In this document: in pieces, positions 62,300 to 64,000 of the stretch
Numbering within the stretch: position 1 is the first letter of the stretch
Layout: every line of letters begins with the position of its first letter
Assembly (NCBI RefSeq): GCF_900129355.1
Contig: NZ_FQVL01000002.1
Location: 454,149-518,148, forward strand
Origin: Seinonella peptonophila
GTDB lineage: Bacteria; Bacillota; Bacilli; Thermoactinomycetales; Thermoactinomycetaceae
DNA: 64,000 nucleotides
Direction: 5' to 3'
Notes under the pieces: generated by a model
Seen by the model: only the letters and a program-made list of their open reading frames with translations
Database searches by the model: none
Told to the model about the DNA's origin: nothing
Made by a program: the position numbers and the translations under genes

Positions 62300-62397
62300 T
62301 TTCCTCACCATGCACAAAAAAACATCTTGGGAACTTGCTTTTCCGATCGAAGATGGATAAGCAGGTTCTAGACGCTTTTTAACGATTATATTCGATG
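62300..62397. repeat. intergenic repeat element, copy B
   Basis: About 98 bases in the same orientation as copy A (59530-59634) and diverged from it. It lies between the LysR and MerR genes, about 80 bp ahead of the MerR promoter. Confidence 0.6.
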
Positions 62398-62479
62398 TTC
62401 TGTAATGGTTCGTTCACACTTGATTACAATAATTTGCTTATCAACAGTAATCAAAATAGAATTTTTCATTCATTACGTA

Positions 62480-62510
62480 TTGACTTGGAGTTAACTCCAA
62501 CGTTTAGTAT
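62480..62510 (+). promoter_or_regulatory. MerR-type promoter with palindromic operator
   Basis: TTGACT (62480-62485) and TAGTAT (62505-62510) have a 19-base spacer filled by the perfect palindrome TTGGAGTTAACTCCAA (62485-62500). Overlong spacers with a central dyad are the hallmark of promoters switched by MerR proteins, so the next gene probably controls itself. Confidence 0.88.
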
Positions 62511-62533
62511 ACAAATTGGGAGGATGATCGTTG

Positions 62534-62962
62534 ATGTATACCATTGGACAAGCATCTAAGCTGACTGGGTTTAGTCCAGATACGCTACGATATTATGAAA
62601 AAATCGGTTTATTAGATACCCCACAGAGAGGAGAAGGCAGGGCTCGCATCTACGATAAAAGTAGTATTCAACGTATACAAGCTTTACGTTGTCTAAAAAA
62701 AGCCGGTTTATCACTTAAAGATATTAAAGAATTTATTCATGAAGAGCAATGTTTTAAAAGTAACTTTACCCATTTAAGTGATGATGAACTACAAATCATC
62801 AGAAATCGCAGTAAAATCCTCTCGGGACATTTAAATAGCATTGAAGAACAGGTTCAACAATTAAATCAAATCGCTGAAAGTACAAAAGAACAGTTACGTT
62901 ATTACACGCAAATTTTAAGTGAGCATCTTGATTCACAAAATAAAAAGGAGACTCTAACATGA
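62534..62962 (+). CDS. MerR family transcriptional regulator
   Basis: The 142-residue protein has the MerR winged-helix MYTIGQASKLTGFSPDTLRY and then RIYDKSSIQRIQALRCLKKA, with a dimerising coiled coil from residue 80. It lacks the multiple Cys of metal-sensing types; only Cys at about 64 and 85 are seen, which fits the AdhR/NmlR-like aldehyde-responsive group. ATG 62534 follows GGGAGG. The stop overlaps the next start (ATGA). Confidence 0.92.
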   Translation: MYTIGQASKLTGFSPDTLRYYEKIGLLDTPQRGEGRARIYDKSSIQRIQALRCLKKAGLSLKDIKEFIHEEQCFKSNFTHLSDDELQIIRNRSKILSGHLNSIEEQVQQLNQIAESTKEQLRYYTQILSEHLDSQNKKETLT

Positions 62963-63558
62963 GAATCGCAGTAGTAGGAACAGGCCATATGGGTGGAACA
63001 ATCGGTCGCCGCTGGGCAGAAGCAGGGCATCAAATAATGTTTGGCTCACGTAATCCACAAAGTGAAAAAGTAAAGTCACTCTTGCAGAGAATCGGGAAGA
63101 ATGCTCAAGTTGGCACAATAAAAGAAGCAATCTCTTTTGGAGAGGTTATCTTATTAGCGGTATTATCTGAAGGAGTAGAACAAACGCTCATTCAAGCAGG
63201 AGATTTGGATAACAAAGTATTGATCAACTGTACCATTTTCTTCGATGGTCAATCAGCAGACGAAATCGTACAAAAACTAGCTAAAAATGCACGAGTAGTT
63301 CGAGCATTTCATACACTCACTTGGGAGGTAGTCGCAAACCCAAAATTCGGTTCAACAAATGCTAGTGTTTTTTTAAACAGTGCAGATGCTGGAGCAAAAA
63401 AAGTCGTCGCTCAATTAATTCGTGATATTGATCTTGATCCTATTGATGTAGGAACAGTAGAGAACATGAAACAAATAGATGGAGCCATTCAAAACCTATG
63501 GATGGTTCTAAGTCAACAATATGGGCGTGAATTTGGCATACGGGTATTAAGGCAGTAG
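62959..63558 (+). CDS. NAD(P)-binding reductase, F420/NADP-oxidoreductase-like
   Basis: The 199-residue protein has the N-terminal nucleotide motif MRIAVVGTGHMGGTIGRRWA with an Arg in FGSRNP that favours NADP, then SEGVEQTLIQAGDLDNKVLI and VVRAFHTLTWEVVANPKFG. This is the F420H2:NADP oxidoreductase/NADP-binding domain family used as small reductases. It is in an operon with the MerR regulator. The substrate is unknown; a stress-related role is possible from the MerR context. Confidence 0.88.
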   Translation: MRIAVVGTGHMGGTIGRRWAEAGHQIMFGSRNPQSEKVKSLLQRIGKNAQVGTIKEAISFGEVILLAVLSEGVEQTLIQAGDLDNKVLINCTIFFDGQSADEIVQKLAKNARVVRAFHTLTWEVVANPKFGSTNASVFLNSADAGAKKVVAQLIRDIDLDPIDVGTVENMKQIDGAIQNLWMVLSQQYGREFGIRVLRQ

Positions 63559-63742
63559 CAATTTGCTTATCCGCCGATATACTCTACGGTAGGCTCAATC
63601 TACATAGCTCCTGAATCAGCCCTTGAAGATTCTACCTTCCTACACCAATTTCGTTGATCTAATATTGATTGTGTTTAAGGATAGGGTACATGATTGGAAT
63701 TGTAAAAATAGATTGCTACCTTTGAGCTAACTCTTCTAAATA

Positions 63743-63775
63743 AAAACACCCTATCTCTAATAGAGATAGGGTGTT
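63743..63775 (-). terminator. rRNA operon terminator
   Basis: AACACCCTATCTCT/AGAGATAGGGTGTT (63745-63758 with 63762-63775) around a 3-base loop, followed on the minus strand by TTTTTA. Confidence 0.9.
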
Positions 63776-63777
63776 AG

Positions 63778-63899
63778 TTGCCTGGCAACGTCCGACTCTC
63801 CCAGGGGCGTGAGCCCCAAGTACCATTGGCGCAGGAGGGCTTAACGATCGTGTTCGGGATGGGAACGAGTGGAACCCCTCCGCCATCATCACCAGACAA
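63778..63899 (-). rRNA. 5S ribosomal RNA
   Basis: About 120 bases on the minus strand with the 5S core CCATCCCGAACACG and the helix I ends TTGTCTGG (5') and CCAGGCAA (3') that pair. Ends are set from that pairing and may be off by a few bases. It is the last gene of an rRNA operon running out of the window. Confidence 0.95.
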
Positions 63900-63961
63900 G
63901 AGTGCGTCACACTCTGAAAATGAGTAGAAAAGAAAGTCATACACCAAAAGAAAATGGTTAG

Positions 63962-64000
63962 ATAAGCCCTCGACCGATTCGTATCTGTCAGCTAAGTGTG
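63962..64000 (-). rRNA. 23S ribosomal RNA, 3' end only
   Basis: On the minus strand the terminal 39 bases read TTAGCTGACAGATACGAATC followed by GGTCGAGGGCTTATC, which matches the conserved 3' end of bacterial 23S rRNA (AGCTGACCGATACTAATCG, then GAGGGCTTA). The gene continues outside the window. Confidence 0.85.

Larger units (their letters stand above)
62038..62533 (+). promoter_or_regulatory. intergenic region with repeat copy B and MerR promoter
   Basis: The 496 bp gap holds no gene I can support. Its first 230 bases show nothing recognisable. Copy B of the repeat lies at 62300-62397, and the MerR-type promoter at 62480-62510. Confidence 0.5.

Noticed and set aside
62959..63558. frameshifted longer reductase
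   Set aside because: The 199-residue product is close to the family length and ends in an expected REFGIRVLRQ-type tail; no continuing homology is seen in other frames.
63716..63940. 74-codon minus-strand ORF over 5S rRNA
   Set aside because: It reads through the 5S rRNA gene.

Overview
The window comes from a low-GC, endospore-forming member of the Bacillota (Bacillales type). The direct evidence is sporulation and germination genes (gerQ, cwlJ, an RsfA-type regulator, a YjcZ-type small protein), a tyrosyl T-box, a BirA box, a LexA box, ccpA close to acsA, and strong AAGGAGG ribosome sites with many TTG/GTG starts. A Thermoactinomycetaceae-like relative is my inference from the overall gene set, not something the sequence proves. 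Most of the window is chromosomal housekeeping sequence. No prophage, IS element or CRISPR array is visible.

Layout. 1-1233: a sugar-catabolism pair (partial Gfo/Idh/MocA oxidoreductase and a sugar isomerase). 1561-10029: trmB, rpsD, tyrS with a T-box, and two tandem class A penicillin-binding proteins. 10069-17386: acsA, a large unknown helical protein, a DUF1540 protein, ccpA and an SseB-like protein. 17551-23087: an isocitrate/isopropylmalate-type dehydrogenase, small sporulation genes, two Myb/coiled-coil proteins, a DUF309 protein, a TPR protein, a CoA-binding protein and a kinase-like protein. 23261-26833: leuCD, an unknown secreted protein and bioY under a BirA box. 26940-28070: a strikingly GC-rich two-gene membrane cassette. 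28099-35424: a MATE pump, cwlJ-gerQ, an RNHCP protein, an amidohydrolase, a LexA-controlled polY/yolD pair, a GNAT acetyltransferase and an FAH-family enzyme. 35430-37690: a structured GC-rich noncoding block, hom with an attenuator-like leader, and a second GC-rich mini-cassette with a 31-codon ORF. 37803-49662: a PP2C phosphatase, a glycolipid-type glycosyltransferase, AIM24, an SDR, sodA, a HAD protein, two L,D-transpeptidases, an HTH-TPR regulator and a membrane protein. 49689-58055: pepV, a phosphate transporter with its DUF47 partner, a VWA lipoprotein, ktrB-type K+ uptake and mnmA. 58128-59374: eight tRNA genes on the minus strand with a YugN-like gene embedded on the opposite strand. 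59649-63558: an MFS pump with a LysR regulator, then a MerR regulator with a reductase. 63743-64000: the 3' end of an rRNA operon (5S and the tail of 23S).

The genes fall into recognisable working groups: cell wall synthesis and crosslinking (two PBPs, two L,D-transpeptidases), carbon control (ccpA, acsA), amino acid and vitamin supply (leuCD, hom, bioY), translation (rpsD, tyrS, trmB, mnmA, tRNAs, rRNA), spore germination (cwlJ-gerQ) and SOS mutagenesis (polY-yolD).

The strongest unexplained signals are the two GC-rich cassettes (26940-28070 and 37440-37690), the mutually exclusive hairpins ahead of hom, two GC-rich structured noncoding blocks, and a duplicated intergenic element of about 100 bp near the MFS/MerR genes. 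I see good candidates for something new, but no complete system whose function I can assign.
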